Part shown: piece by piece, positions 1-8,186 of the stretch
Layout of the letters: the number at the start of each line of letters is the position of its first letter
Position numbering within the stretch: position 1 is the first letter of the stretch
Assembly (NCBI RefSeq): GCF_000829695.1
Contig: NZ_BBNN01000023.1
Location: 174,194 to 238,193 of the forward strand
Length of the DNA stretch: 64,000 nt
Direction: 5' to 3'
Source of the DNA: Streptomyces sp. NBRC 110035
GTDB lineage: Bacteria; Actinomycetota; Actinomycetes; Streptomycetales; Streptomycetaceae
Program-made: the position numbers and the translations under genes
The notes under the pieces: model-generated
Seen by the model: only the letters and a program-made list of their open reading frames with translations
The model's database searches: none
Told to the model about the DNA's origin: nothing

Positions 1-209
1 CCGAGGGCAAGACGGTCGTGGTGCGCCGTATCGGCGAGCCGATCCAGACGGACGCGCAGCTGATGTACACGCTGCGTCGGGCGGGCGTCCAGCCCGGTTC
101 GGTGGTCAGCGTGACGGAGTCGGCGGGCGGTGTGCTGGTGGGCAGCAGCGGTGAGGCGGCCGAGCTGGAGAAGGACGTCGCCTCGCACGTGTTCGTCGCC
201 AAGCCGTAG
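1..209 (+). CDS. dmdR1: DtxR-family iron-dependent repressor, C-terminal end (partial)
   Basis: Only the last 68 or so codons are inside the window; the reading frame is already open at base 3 and ends with TAG at 207-209. The translated tail contains VRRIGEPIQTDAQLMYTLR and ends in HVFVAKP, which is the FeoA/SH3-like third domain of DtxR/IdeR-type metalloregulators. These proteins bind DNA when loaded with ferrous iron and repress siderophore and iron-uptake genes. The match to S. coelicolor DmdR1 is from memory and agrees with the gene order further right. The DNA-binding and dimerisation domains lie to the left of the window, so which regulator it is cannot be proven here. Confidence 0.75.
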   Translation, partial: EGKTVVVRRIGEPIQTDAQLMYTLRRAGVQPGSVVSVTESAGGVLVGSSGEAAELEKDVASHVFVAKP

Positions 210-707
210 TCGTGTCCGCGTCCGGTCGACTCGACCGGCGCGGAGGGACGTTGCGGCGACGGTGCGATCGCGCCGAATCCGGGATTGAGTGCGCCGAAGC
301 GCAGCGCCCGGCCGGTTCGCGTGCGAGGCTGTCGCGTGAGGCATATGACCTGAGGGGCTCTTGGCCGGGCCGGCGACGCTGTCCCCCGGCCGGGGAGGGC
401 GGGAGGATGTGCCGTTGCCACGTGAGGAGCCCCGGCGCCGCACGGCGCCGGGGCCTGTCCTCCCCTGTGCTGACCCGGAGCCCCGAGCTCCCAGGGTCAT
501 TCCCTGCGGACCGGTTTCCCCGAGTGGTCCGCCTCCCGTTGAAGATCTCCCCCCGGCCGCGGCGGTCAATCCTCGAACAGGGTCACTCGAACGAGGGGTT
601 CTGGCGGCTGGAACCGCATTCTCGAAAGCGCATTCGATAATCTGTGGGGCGGCAACAGCAGGCAGGGCAAGCAGCACGGCAGGCAGCGAGCTGGGGGTGC
701 CAAGACG
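210..707. other. Intergenic region with terminator and promoter for the hydrolase
   Basis: No gene is convincing in this 498-base stretch; the open frames crossing it have no family resemblance and read through the hairpin. It holds the hairpin at 429-454 (listed separately). Bases 600-660 are AT-richer (TTCTCGAAAGCG and CGATAATC), the best place for a promoter of the downstream hydrolase; this is inference from base composition only. Confidence 0.5.
429..454 (+). terminator. GC-rich hairpin downstream of the iron repressor
   Basis: Perfect 12-bp arms GCCCCGGCGCCG and CGGCGCCGGGGC are separated by only CA. There is no T-run, which is common for Streptomyces terminators. It lies about 220 nt after the repressor stop codon. 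Confidence 0.55.
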
Positions 708-1571
708 ATGGCGCGACGCATCGACGTGACAGGGGCGGACGGCGTACGTCTCGCCGCCTGGGAGTTCGGCGACCCGCCCAAGACCGGCAGCGACCCGACG
801 GAGCGCACGAGCGTGCTGTTACTCCACGGGCTCATGGGCCGCGCCTCGCACTGGGCGGCCACCGCCCGCTGGCTCTCCGCGCGGTACCGGGCGGTCGCCC
901 TCGACCAGCGCGGCCACGGCCGCAGCGACAAACCCGCACAGGCCTCGTTCACCCGGGACGCCTACGTCGACGACACCGAGGCCGCCCTCGAGCAGCTGGG
1001 CCTCGGCCCGGCCGTCCTCATCGGCCACGCCATGGGCGCGCTCACCGCCTGGCAGCTGGCCGCCAAACGCCCCGACCTGGTGCGCGGGGTGATCATCTGT
1101 GACATGCGGGCCTCCGCGCTCGGGGCCGCCTCGCAGCGCGAGTGGGCGCAGTGGTTCAAGGCCTGGCCCGTCCCGTTCGCCACGCTCGCCGACGTCCGCA
1201 AGTGGTTCGGCGAGGACGACCCGTGGGTGGAGCGCCCGAACCCGGCCCGCGGCGAGTTCTACGCCGAGGTGATGGCCGAGTCCCCGGACGGCTGGCGGCC
1301 GGTCTTCGACCCCGGCCAGATGCTCCGCTCCCGCGAGACCTGGGTGTACGACGCGCACTGGGAGGAGCTGGCCCAGGTGCGGTGCCCGACCCTGGTGGTC
1401 CGCGGCCTCGACGGCGAACTGGGCCGTGCGGAGGCCCAGGAGATGGTCCGCGTCCTGCCCCGCGGCCGGTACGCGGAGGTGACCGACGCCGGCCACCTCG
1501 TCCACTACGACCGGCCCGACGCCTGGCGCACGGCCATCGAACCGTTCCTCGAGTCCCTCCAGGACACCTGA
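708..1571 (+). CDS. Alpha/beta-hydrolase-fold protein lacking the nucleophilic Ser
   Basis: A 287-residue single-domain alpha/beta hydrolase. It shows the oxyanion-loop region (VLLLHGLMGRASHW, about residues 37-50), the strand LDQRGHGRSDKP and a C-terminal DAGHLVHYDRP that supplies the family His. The nucleophile elbow, normally G-H-S-M-G, reads G-H-A-M-G (codon GCC near 1030), so the usual catalytic Ser is absent. The fold is clear, but classical esterase, lipase or haloperoxidase chemistry is not expected unless another residue substitutes. ATG 708 follows a purine-rich stretch and gives a normal family length. It stands alone, 500 bases after the iron repressor. Substrate unknown. Confidence 0.85.
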   Translation: MARRIDVTGADGVRLAAWEFGDPPKTGSDPTERTSVLLLHGLMGRASHWAATARWLSARYRAVALDQRGHGRSDKPAQASFTRDAYVDDTEAALEQLGLGPAVLIGHAMGALTAWQLAAKRPDLVRGVIICDMRASALGAASQREWAQWFKAWPVPFATLADVRKWFGEDDPWVERPNPARGEFYAEVMAESPDGWRPVFDPGQMLRSRETWVYDAHWEELAQVRCPTLVVRGLDGELGRAEAQEMVRVLPRGRYAEVTDAGHLVHYDRPDAWRTAIEPFLESLQDT

Positions 1572-1599
1572 GCCCCGCCGCCCCCGGTCCTGCCGTTCC

Positions 1600-1672
1600 C
1601 GCCGGTCCTGCCTACCGTTCCCGCCGGTCCTACCGCTCCCGCCGCTCCCGCCGCTCCCGGCGGTCCTGTCGG
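1600..1672. repeat. Short tandem repeats of CGGTCCTGCC / CCGCTCCCG type
   Basis: Degenerate 9-10 base units (CGGTCCT, CGTTCCCGC, CCGCTCCCG) are repeated about seven times. The right half lies in the 3' end of the primase-like gene on the minus strand and encodes its Arg/Glu-rich tail (RRERRERRER). The stop codon of that gene lies within the array, so the tail length may vary between strains. Confidence 0.6.
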
Positions 1673-2343
1673 TCGCGGCCGCACGCGTACGCCAGCGCCG
1701 GGATCAGCTCCGCGGCGTCCGGAAGCCACTGGTTCGCCGGTGTCGGCCTGCTGGCCCACTGCACGGCCCCCTTGGACCCGAACCGGGTGGGCGGGGCCGC
1801 CACGTACGTCCCCTCGCCCCGCACGGTCAGGTCGAGCGGGGACAGCGACCAGCCCAGGGAACGGATCAGGGCCGGCACCTTCGCGGCGGCGCCGGGGATC
1901 ACGAAGAACTCCATGCGCCGGGCGGGCGTCAGGATCACCGGACCGAGCGCCAGCTCCCTCCGCTCCATCCGGGCCAGCGCCAGGAACCCGGCCGTCTCGG
2001 GGACGGAGATCGTGTCGAAGGAGTGGCCGGTGGGCAGCAGGATCGAGGCCGTCGGCCGCATCTGCCACATGCGGCGGACGGCGCTCGCACTGCCGGTCAC
2101 CTGGCCCGCCCAGTCGGAGCGCGCCGGGTGTGCGCCGGGTGCCGGGCACTCGACGACACCGCACGAGCAGCGGTGCACCCCGTCGACGGCCTCCAGCCAG
2201 GTGCCCGGAAACACGTCCCAGTGCCGCTCCTCGGTATAGCGAACCGCGGTGTCCAGCAGGGTTTCCCCGCGCTGCTTCGGGATCTGTCCGGCATCGGTGC
2301 CGGGGATCGTCTCTTCCACGACGAACACAACTACGTCCGCCAC
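1630..2343 (-). CDS. Bifunctional DNA primase/polymerase-like (prim-pol N-terminal domain) protein
   Basis: 237 residues. The central part (LLDTAVRYTEERHWDVFPG, a CSCGVVECPAPGAHP cysteine cluster, then DWAGQVTGS and SILLPTG) has the arrangement of the small Streptomyces proteins annotated as bifunctional DNA primase/polymerase, N-terminal domain. Those proteins are much shorter than plasmid RepA-type prim-pols, and their role in the cell is not established. The start is uncertain: GTG at 2343 gives the full frame, whereas GTG at 2319 would give MEETIPGTDAG, closer to my memory of relatives; neither has a good Shine-Dalgarno sequence. The C-terminal RRERRERRER tail comes from the tandem repeat at the stop codon. 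It converges on the hydrolase gene. Confidence 0.75.
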   Translation of the reverse strand: MADVVVFVVEETIPGTDAGQIPKQRGETLLDTAVRYTEERHWDVFPGTWLEAVDGVHRCSCGVVECPAPGAHPARSDWAGQVTGSASAVRRMWQMRPTASILLPTGHSFDTISVPETAGFLALARMERRELALGPVILTPARRMEFFVIPGAAAKVPALIRSLGWSLSPLDLTVRGEGTYVAAPPTRFGSKGAVQWASRPTPANQWLPDAAELIPALAYACGRDRQDRRERRERRER

Positions 2344-2667
2344 CAGGGGTTACGCCCGCGCCCGTGTGCGGGGGAGGGGCACCTGCCCGTGGTCGGGGCG
2401 CATGGGTGCATGTGCGGGGGCGCGCGTGAGGATCGGTGTCCGCGGGCGGGTAGCCAAGGGTGGGCGGCCGGGAGGGGGCCGGCATCCGCCGTTACCCCGT
2501 CAATTCGTACATGCCTCGCATCTTCGGCACCTCGGTGGGGCATTGATCTTCCCGGTCGGAACTTTCGTCCCTTCACGAGGGGAGTGGTCGGGGGACGGGC
2601 GGGGCCGGCCGCCGAAGACACGTCAACTCGGTGCGCGGGCAGGCACCGCAGCCTCAGGGGGTATGCC
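2344..2667. other. Divergent intergenic region
   Basis: 324 bases between the divergent primase-like and NsdA-like genes; both promoters should be here. No operator, repeat or small gene stands out. The part around 2500-2590 is AT-richer than its surroundings and is the likely promoter zone. Confidence 0.4.
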
Positions 2668-4053
2668 ATGGCCGCAAGGCCTCTCGTCGCGCGGCAGCCG
2701 AACGAACGACTGCAGGCGCTCATCCAGGAAGCCGGTTGCTCCAACGCCGGGCTGGCCCGCAGGGTCAACATGTGCGGTGCCGAACACGGCCTCGACCTGC
2801 GGTACGACAAGACGTCGGTGGCCCGCTGGCTGCGCGGACAGCAGCCGCGGGGCCGGGCACCGATGATCATCGCGGAGGCGCTCGGACGCAAGCTGGGCCG
2901 TACGGTCACGATCGACGAGATCGGGATGGCCAACGGCAAGAACCTCGCGTCGGGTGTCGGTCTCCAGTTCTCGCCGACGGTACTGGGGGCCATAGAGCAG
3001 GTCTGCGAGCTGTGGCGCAGCGACGTGGGCCGGCGGGACTTCCTGTCCGGCTCCTCCGTCGCCGCGTCCGCGCTGGTGGAGCCGAGCCGGGACTGGCTGA
3101 TCTCCGCCCCCGACCCGCAGGTCGCCCGCTCGGCGGGGCCGCGGGTCGGGCGCTCCGACGTGGCGGCCGTGCGGGCCATGACGCAGTCCCTGGTGGACCT
3201 GGACCACCAGTACGGCAGCGGGCACGTGCGCCCGGTCGTCGTGCACTACCTCAACAGCGTCGTCTCCGGGCTGCTCGCCGGCTCGTACCGGGAGGCCGTG
3301 GGACGCGAGTTGTTCGCGGCGGTCGCCCGGCTGACCGAACTGGCCGGGTACATGGCCGTCGACACCGGGCAACCGGGCCTCGCCCAGCGCTACTACATCC
3401 AGGCGCTGCGGCTGGCCCAGGCGGCCGGCGACCGGGGGTACGGCGGGTACGTGCTCGCCGCCTCCATGAGCCATCTGGCCGCGGAGCTCGGAAACCCGCG
3501 CGAGATCGCGCAGTTGGCGCGGGCGGCCCAGGAGGGCGCGCGCGGGAGGGCAACCCCCCGTGCGGAGGCCATGTTCCGAGCCGCGGAGGCACGCGGACAC
3601 GCGCTGACGGGCGACGCGCGGGCCGCGCAGGAAGCGGCCGGGCGCGCGATCAGCGCCATGGAGGCGGCCGACCCGGCCTCGGGGGACGACCCCGTGTGGA
3701 TCGCACACTTCGACACGGCCTACCTGGCCGACGAACTGGCGCACTGCCACCGGGACCTGGGCCAGGCCGAGGCCGCCGCGCGGTGCGCGCGCGAGTCCCT
3801 GGACGGGCATCCCGAGTCGCGGGCGCGGCGCCGGGCGATCGGCTATGTGCTGCTCGCCACGGCGCAGGTGCAGCAGCGGGAGGTCGAACAGGCCTGCAGC
3901 ACGGGCCTGAAGGCGGTGGAACTGCTCGACGGGCTCAGGTCCGACCGGGGCGCCGAGTACCTGGAGGACTTCCAGCAGCGGCTGGAGCCGTATCAGGAGG
4001 AGCCGGTGGTGAGGGAGTTCGGCGCGCGGATGGCCCTGCCCGCGGCGGCGTGA
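2668..4053 (+). CDS. NsdA-like TPR regulatory protein
   Basis: 461 residues from ATG 2668, which follows CAGGGG at good spacing; longer open-frame starts upstream have no family similarity. The N-terminus (NERLQALIQEAGCSNAGLAR through RWLRGQQPRG) is a degenerate HTH-like segment. The central and C-terminal parts are all-helical repeats of TPR type (for example YYIQALRLAQAAGDRG and RAAEARGHALTGDARAAQEA). The layout matches the NsdA group of Streptomyces regulators; NsdA itself is a negative regulator of differentiation and antibiotic production in S. coelicolor. This may be NsdA or a paralogue. Presumably cytoplasmic. It is monocistronic and followed by a strong hairpin at 4107-4140. Confidence 0.8.
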   Translation: MAARPLVARQPNERLQALIQEAGCSNAGLARRVNMCGAEHGLDLRYDKTSVARWLRGQQPRGRAPMIIAEALGRKLGRTVTIDEIGMANGKNLASGVGLQFSPTVLGAIEQVCELWRSDVGRRDFLSGSSVAASALVEPSRDWLISAPDPQVARSAGPRVGRSDVAAVRAMTQSLVDLDHQYGSGHVRPVVVHYLNSVVSGLLAGSYREAVGRELFAAVARLTELAGYMAVDTGQPGLAQRYYIQALRLAQAAGDRGYGGYVLAASMSHLAAELGNPREIAQLARAAQEGARGRATPRAEAMFRAAEARGHALTGDARAAQEAAGRAISAMEAADPASGDDPVWIAHFDTAYLADELAHCHRDLGQAEAAARCARESLDGHPESRARRRAIGYVLLATAQVQQREVEQACSTGLKAVELLDGLRSDRGAEYLEDFQQRLEPYQEEPVVREFGARMALPAAA

Positions 4054-4106
4054 GCGCGGCGGGGACGCTGCGCGGGCCAGGTGGGGCACCGCAGGGGCGC
4101 GACCGG

Positions 4107-4140
4107 GCGCCGGCCGCCGGGTTCACCCGGCGGCCGGCGC
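4107..4140 (+). terminator. Strong hairpin after the NsdA-like gene
   Basis: Perfect 16-bp arms GCGCCGGCCGCCGGGT and ACCCGGCGGCCGGCGC flank a TC loop, starting 54 nt after the stop codon. There is no U-run. Likely terminator for the upstream gene. Confidence 0.65.
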
Positions 4141-4196
4141 CGGGTGAACGTGCGGACACAGGGGAGTTGACGCGGAAGCGGAGCGGAGGAGGTGAC

Positions 4197-4214
4197 ATGA
4201 ACAGCGTGCGGTGA
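4197..4214 (+). other. Five-codon ORF (MNSVR) behind a perfect Shine-Dalgarno
   Basis: AGGAGGTGAC immediately precedes ATG AAC AGC GTG CGG TGA. The nine bases AGGAGGTGA match the 16S anti-Shine-Dalgarno fully, a better site than most real genes in the window have. It could be a leader peptide for the membrane protein starting 123 bases downstream, or the remains of a gene start. No attenuator-type codon run is visible. Confidence 0.35.
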
Positions 4215-4336
4215 CCCGGTTCTGTTACCGCGCTCACAGGGCATGAGGTCAGGCCCTGTGCTGCGTGGCACCGGGCTCCCGGGACCCGGTAGCGTGAGCC
4301 GACGATCCACAAGGTTCCCCATGGGTAGGAGTCCCG

Positions 4337-6109
4337 GTGACGCAGAGTGGACAGGGCGAGGAGCCCTCGGCGCGCCCCGCGCGCGAAGGCATCGTGCTGC
4401 CCTCCGACGGCGGCGAGCCCCTGCTGCCCGGCATGACGGGCCCTCCGGCCGGTCCGGTCGCGCCGGGCGGCACGGAGGCGGGCGCCCGCCCGCCCGGCGG
4501 CCAGACCTGGGGCACGCCGTGGGGGCCCGAGCAGCAGACGCCGCCCGCGCCGCAGCCGCCGTCCGGCCAGGAGTGGCAGTCGCCGCCGCCCGCCCAGCAG
4601 TGGGGCGCGCAGGAACCGGCCCCCTGGGACGCGCGGGGTCCGGCCGCGGGTCAGCAGGGTCCGGGCCCGCTGCCGCCCGAAGGCGCGCAGGCCCCGGTCC
4701 ACGGCGCGACCCACGGCGGCCACTCCTCGTACGACCCGGCGTACGGCCCGACGTACGACCAGAGCGCCGGCGGTCCCTCCGCGCCGATGCCGCCGCAGGC
4801 CACCGGCCGGGAAGCCGGCCACGGCGGGCACCGGAGCGGTGACGCCTACGGCTCCGCCCCCGAAGGGACGGACGGTTACGGACAGCAGGGCGGCGGCGCT
4901 GCGCTGCCGCCGCAGCGGGGTTCCGGGTACGGCGCCCCCGCCGGCGGGTACGGTTCCGGCGGGGCGGGCGCGCTGCCCGACGGGTCGGAGGGGGCCACCC
5001 AGTTCATGCCGCCGGTGCCCGCCGCCCCCGTGGACGAGGGCGCGACCCAGTTCATACCCCCGGTGGGCCCGGGAGCGCTGCCTCCCGAGATGCCCGCCGC
5101 ACACGACTCCGAATCGACCCGGTACCTGGGCCTGCCCGCCCAGGGGCAGGCCGGCCGGGCCGGCGGACCGCCACCGCCCGCGGGCAACCCCGACGCCGAG
5201 GCCACCCAGTTCATGGCGCCGGTGACCGACGGGCCCCAGGGCACGCCGTACGGTGCCGCGCCCGGTGTCCCCGCCGAGGAAGGGAACCGGCAGCCGCCCG
5301 CCGAGTTCGACAACCTCTTCCGTGCCTCCGGCGGCGAGGAACCGGCCGGGTCCACCCAGCAGATGCCCCGCGTCGAGCACCAGCGGCCACCCGCCTCTCC
5401 GCAGGCCGGGCACGGCAGCGGCGGCGGCCGGCGTGCCGCCCGCGAGAACGACGGCGGCGGCCGGGGCGGCCGTACGGGGTCGAAGGTGCCGCTGATCGCG
5501 GCGGTCGGCGTCGGTCTCGTCGTGCTCGGTGTCGGGGCGGGCGCCCTGCTCGGCGGTGGGGGCGACGACGGCGACGCCAAGGAGACGGTCTCCGCCACCG
5601 CGCCCGCGAGCGGGGCGCCGTCGGCCGAACCGTCCGCCGAGCCGTCCGTCGACCCGGTCCGGCAGCAGGCCGTCGAGCTGGACAAGCTGCTGGCCCACAG
5701 CGGCGACAGCCGGTCCGCCGTGATCAACGCGGTGGAGGACGTGAAGGCCTGCAAGGACCTCCAGCAGGCGGCCAAGGACCTGCGGGAGGCGGCCGGGCAG
5801 CGCAACCAGCTCGTCACCGACCTGTCCGCGCTCTCGGTGGACGAGCTGCCCGAGCACGCGGCGCTGACCGCCGCACTCACCAAGGCGTGGCAGGCGTCGG
5901 CGTCGGCCGACAACCACTACGCGGCCTGGGCCGACCAGACCGCGGGCAAGAAGGGCTGCAAGAAGGGCCAGGCCCGTTCGACCGGCGAGACCGCGGCCGC
6001 CACCAAGGCCAGTGGCACCGCGACCGCCGAGAAGACCAAGGCCGCCGAGCTGTGGAACGCGATCGCCAAGCAGCACGGTCTGACCGAACGGCAGCCGACC
6101 CAGCTGTGA
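4337..6109 (+). CDS. Single-TM protein with long Pro/Gly-rich cytoplasmic region and repeated Thr motifs
   Basis: 590 residues starting at GTG 4337, with AGGAG five bases upstream. Residues 1 to about 380 are low-complexity Pro/Gly/Gln-rich and contain five spaced motifs of one type: ATQFMPPV, ATQFIPPV, STRYLGLP, ATQFMAPV and STQQMPRV. A single membrane helix (VPLIAAVGVGLVVLGVGAGA, about 384-403) is followed by an Ala/Ser/Pro linker. The C-terminal helical domain of roughly 150 residues is presumably extracellular and has two Cys (KACKDL, KKGCKKG). This architecture is common in actinobacterial proteins of unknown function; the Thr motifs suggest Ser/Thr-kinase targets (inference). It converges on the binding-protein gene. 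Function unknown. Confidence 0.8.
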   Translation: MTQSGQGEEPSARPAREGIVLPSDGGEPLLPGMTGPPAGPVAPGGTEAGARPPGGQTWGTPWGPEQQTPPAPQPPSGQEWQSPPPAQQWGAQEPAPWDARGPAAGQQGPGPLPPEGAQAPVHGATHGGHSSYDPAYGPTYDQSAGGPSAPMPPQATGREAGHGGHRSGDAYGSAPEGTDGYGQQGGGAALPPQRGSGYGAPAGGYGSGGAGALPDGSEGATQFMPPVPAAPVDEGATQFIPPVGPGALPPEMPAAHDSESTRYLGLPAQGQAGRAGGPPPPAGNPDAEATQFMAPVTDGPQGTPYGAAPGVPAEEGNRQPPAEFDNLFRASGGEEPAGSTQQMPRVEHQRPPASPQAGHGSGGGRRAARENDGGGRGGRTGSKVPLIAAVGVGLVVLGVGAGALLGGGGDDGDAKETVSATAPASGAPSAEPSAEPSVDPVRQQAVELDKLLAHSGDSRSAVINAVEDVKACKDLQQAAKDLREAAGQRNQLVTDLSALSVDELPEHAALTAALTKAWQASASADNHYAAWADQTAGKKGCKKGQARSTGETAAATKASGTATAEKTKAAELWNAIAKQHGLTERQPTQL

Positions 6110-6204
6110 CCGGCCCGGGTCCGGCCGGCGGCGGGCGATGACCGGCGACCGCTGACGCGCGCCGACCGGGCGGACGTCCTGTCCCGGGCCTCCTGTCCCG
6201 GACG

Positions 6205-7521
6205 TCAGGCCAGATCGGCGTTCCGCAGCGTGTCCGTCACGTCGATGAAGCCGTCGCGGCCGGACACGAGCCGGCCGTCCTCGACCTCTTGGAAGGTCAC
6301 GTGGGCGTTGACCAGCCGGGGGAAGCCGACGGCGGCCAGCTTGTCCTGGAACCGCCAGCGCAGGCTGGGGGTGAGCCCGCCCGTCTCGACCTTCAGCCCG
6401 TCGTCCAGCGTCCGGGTCACGGTGTCGGCGCTGACCTCGCCGTCGCCGATCGACTCGACGACCTGCCGGAACACCGTGTAGGCGATCCAGGTGGTCTGCA
6501 CACCGGCGTCGGCGGGGTCGATCCGGTTGTCGCCGAACGCCTCCTTCCTGATGACGTCCTTCATCGGGTCCCAGAGCTCGTCGCTCGACGCCGGGTACCA
6601 GCCGGTGACGTACGACCCCTCGTACGGGCCCGACGCTCCGCCGGTCGTGTTGACCGTCGTCTGGTCGACGCTGCCCAGCACGGTTGCGGTGCGCACGTCC
6701 GGGTAGTCGGCGCGGGCACGGCGGAAGGAGTCCATGAAGGTGCTGGTGCGGTCCCCGAGCGCGGGCACCACGCAGCCCTCGCCCTTCGGGCCGGCGGTGC
6801 TGGTCTCCAGGGCCTGCTTCGCCTGCCCGCCGTACTCGGTGGCCTCCTCCGCCGCCCGCTGGTCCGCGGTCGGCTCGTGGCCGCCCGCGGACAGGCCCGA
6901 GTCGAGCAGCGGGGGCAGCTGGTCGCCCGCGATGGTGTCCGGCCGGATCAGGGTGACCGGCCCGCAGACGTCGGCGAGGGCGCGGCCGAGGCCCGCCAGC
7001 AGCGCCGGCTGACCGCCGTTGACGGGATAGGACAGCGGGCTGGTGAACTCGTCGGTGGTGATGCCGTAGCCGCCGATGTACGGGATGCCGGCGCCCTCGA
7101 GGGTCGGCAGGAACGCGTCGGCGTGCTGGCTGTACGAGCCGACCACCGCGACGGCTTTCTCCTTGACGGCGGTCCTGGCGCACCGCGAGGCGGACACGCT
7201 GTCGTTGTGCTCGTTGCAGGTGATCACGGCGAGCTCGCGGCCGTTGATGCCGCCGCCGGCGTTCACCCAGCTCGCGTACGCCCGGGCGAAAGCCGGCATG
7301 CCGGGCTTGTTGGTGGCGCTGGTCTTCTCGGGTGCCCAGGTCATGACGGTGATCGGTTCGTCGTCGGCGCCTCCCTGGCCGGGGACGACTCCGCATCCGG
7401 CGGTCAGCATCGCCGCCGCCAGTGCGCCCGCGGTCAGGGTGCCGGCCCTGGACGGCCGGGGGCCGCGGCGGGGGAGCGGGATGCTGCGGATACGGCTGCG
7501 GTTGCGTGGACTGCCGGTCAT
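6205..7521 (-). CDS. ABC-type branched-chain amino acid-like substrate-binding lipoprotein
   Basis: 438 residues from ATG 7521. The N-terminus is Arg-rich (MTGSPRNRSRIRS) with a hydrophobic segment ending in the lipobox L-T-A-G-C (Cys43), so the mature protein is membrane-anchored outside the cell. The body resembles type I periplasmic binding proteins of the LivJ / receptor-ligand-binding family (VMTWAPEKTSATNKPGMPAF, NAGGGINGRELAVITCNEHN, ADAFLPTLEGAGIPYIGG). No permease or ATPase gene is adjacent, so the transporter partner is unknown or the protein acts as a sensor. The open frame extends upstream of 7521, but only this start places the signal peptide near the N-terminus. Confidence 0.85.
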   Translation of the reverse strand: MTGSPRNRSRIRSIPLPRRGPRPSRAGTLTAGALAAAMLTAGCGVVPGQGGADDEPITVMTWAPEKTSATNKPGMPAFARAYASWVNAGGGINGRELAVITCNEHNDSVSASRCARTAVKEKAVAVVGSYSQHADAFLPTLEGAGIPYIGGYGITTDEFTSPLSYPVNGGQPALLAGLGRALADVCGPVTLIRPDTIAGDQLPPLLDSGLSAGGHEPTADQRAAEEATEYGGQAKQALETSTAGPKGEGCVVPALGDRTSTFMDSFRRARADYPDVRTATVLGSVDQTTVNTTGGASGPYEGSYVTGWYPASSDELWDPMKDVIRKEAFGDNRIDPADAGVQTTWIAYTVFRQVVESIGDGEVSADTVTRTLDDGLKVETGGLTPSLRWRFQDKLAAVGFPRLVNAHVTFQEVEDGRLVSGRDGFIDVTDTLRNADLA

Positions 7522-7693
7522 GTTTACGCACGATTCCCCCACATCGCCAACCAGGGGGTTGCCTGCCGTCAATGAATGGTGACACAGAGGTGAATTACCG
7601 GGTCCGGTGTGACCGGTGGCGGGGCGAAACGTACGATCGACGACCGTGCAAGGTTCGGAGAACTCTTCCCGTCGCGGCCGTCGCTCCCTCACC

Positions 7694-8140
7694 ATGGGCG
7701 GCATGCCACTCAACGACATGCCATGGTGGCGCTGGCGCAGCAATGTGCGCTCCGCGCTGCACATGCTTTCCGACCCCGAGTTCCAGCACGGCGTCTGGCT
7801 GACCGGGGTGGACGGCTACGGCGACGTCACCGACGCGGTCTACCGGCTGGTCGAGGACACCTGGCTGGACAACTGGTCCGCCGAGAAGTACGTGGGCACG
7901 ATCTTCCGCGACTCCCAGGAGGCGGCGCTCGTGGACACCGCGGTGCTGCGCGTGCTGCGGATCATGCACCAGGTCGGTCCGGACGCGCCGGTGACCGCCT
8001 ACCTCGAGCACGAGGGGTGGCCGGAAGCGGTGCGCGCCGCGCGGGACGCGCACGTACGGCTGGCGACCAGTGACGGGGAGGACCCCGACACTCCGCCGCA
8101 GACCCTCGAGGCGCTGAGCATCCTGACCCGGTCCGCGTAG
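7694..8140 (+). CDS. SCO4402-family conserved protein
   Basis: About 148 residues from ATG 7694 (MGGMPLNDMPWWRWRSNV); starts at 7703 or further upstream (GTG 7646) are possible and none has a convincing Shine-Dalgarno. The sequence WWRWRSNVRSALHMLSDPEF is the hallmark of a small conserved Streptomyces family known from SCO4402, always without assigned function. No signal peptide or membrane segment. It lies 46 bases upstream of purU on the same strand and may share its transcript. Confidence 0.75.
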   Translation: MGGMPLNDMPWWRWRSNVRSALHMLSDPEFQHGVWLTGVDGYGDVTDAVYRLVEDTWLDNWSAEKYVGTIFRDSQEAALVDTAVLRVLRIMHQVGPDAPVTAYLEHEGWPEAVRAARDAHVRLATSDGEDPDTPPQTLEALSILTRSA

Positions 8141-8186
8141 CGGGACGGCCGCACGGCCCGGAGTCGCGTATGGGACCCTTTTCCGC

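Noticed and set aside
2623..4089. 488-codon minus-strand frame
   Set aside because: Shadow of the NsdA-like gene, with low-complexity Arg/Gly/Val/Leu translation.
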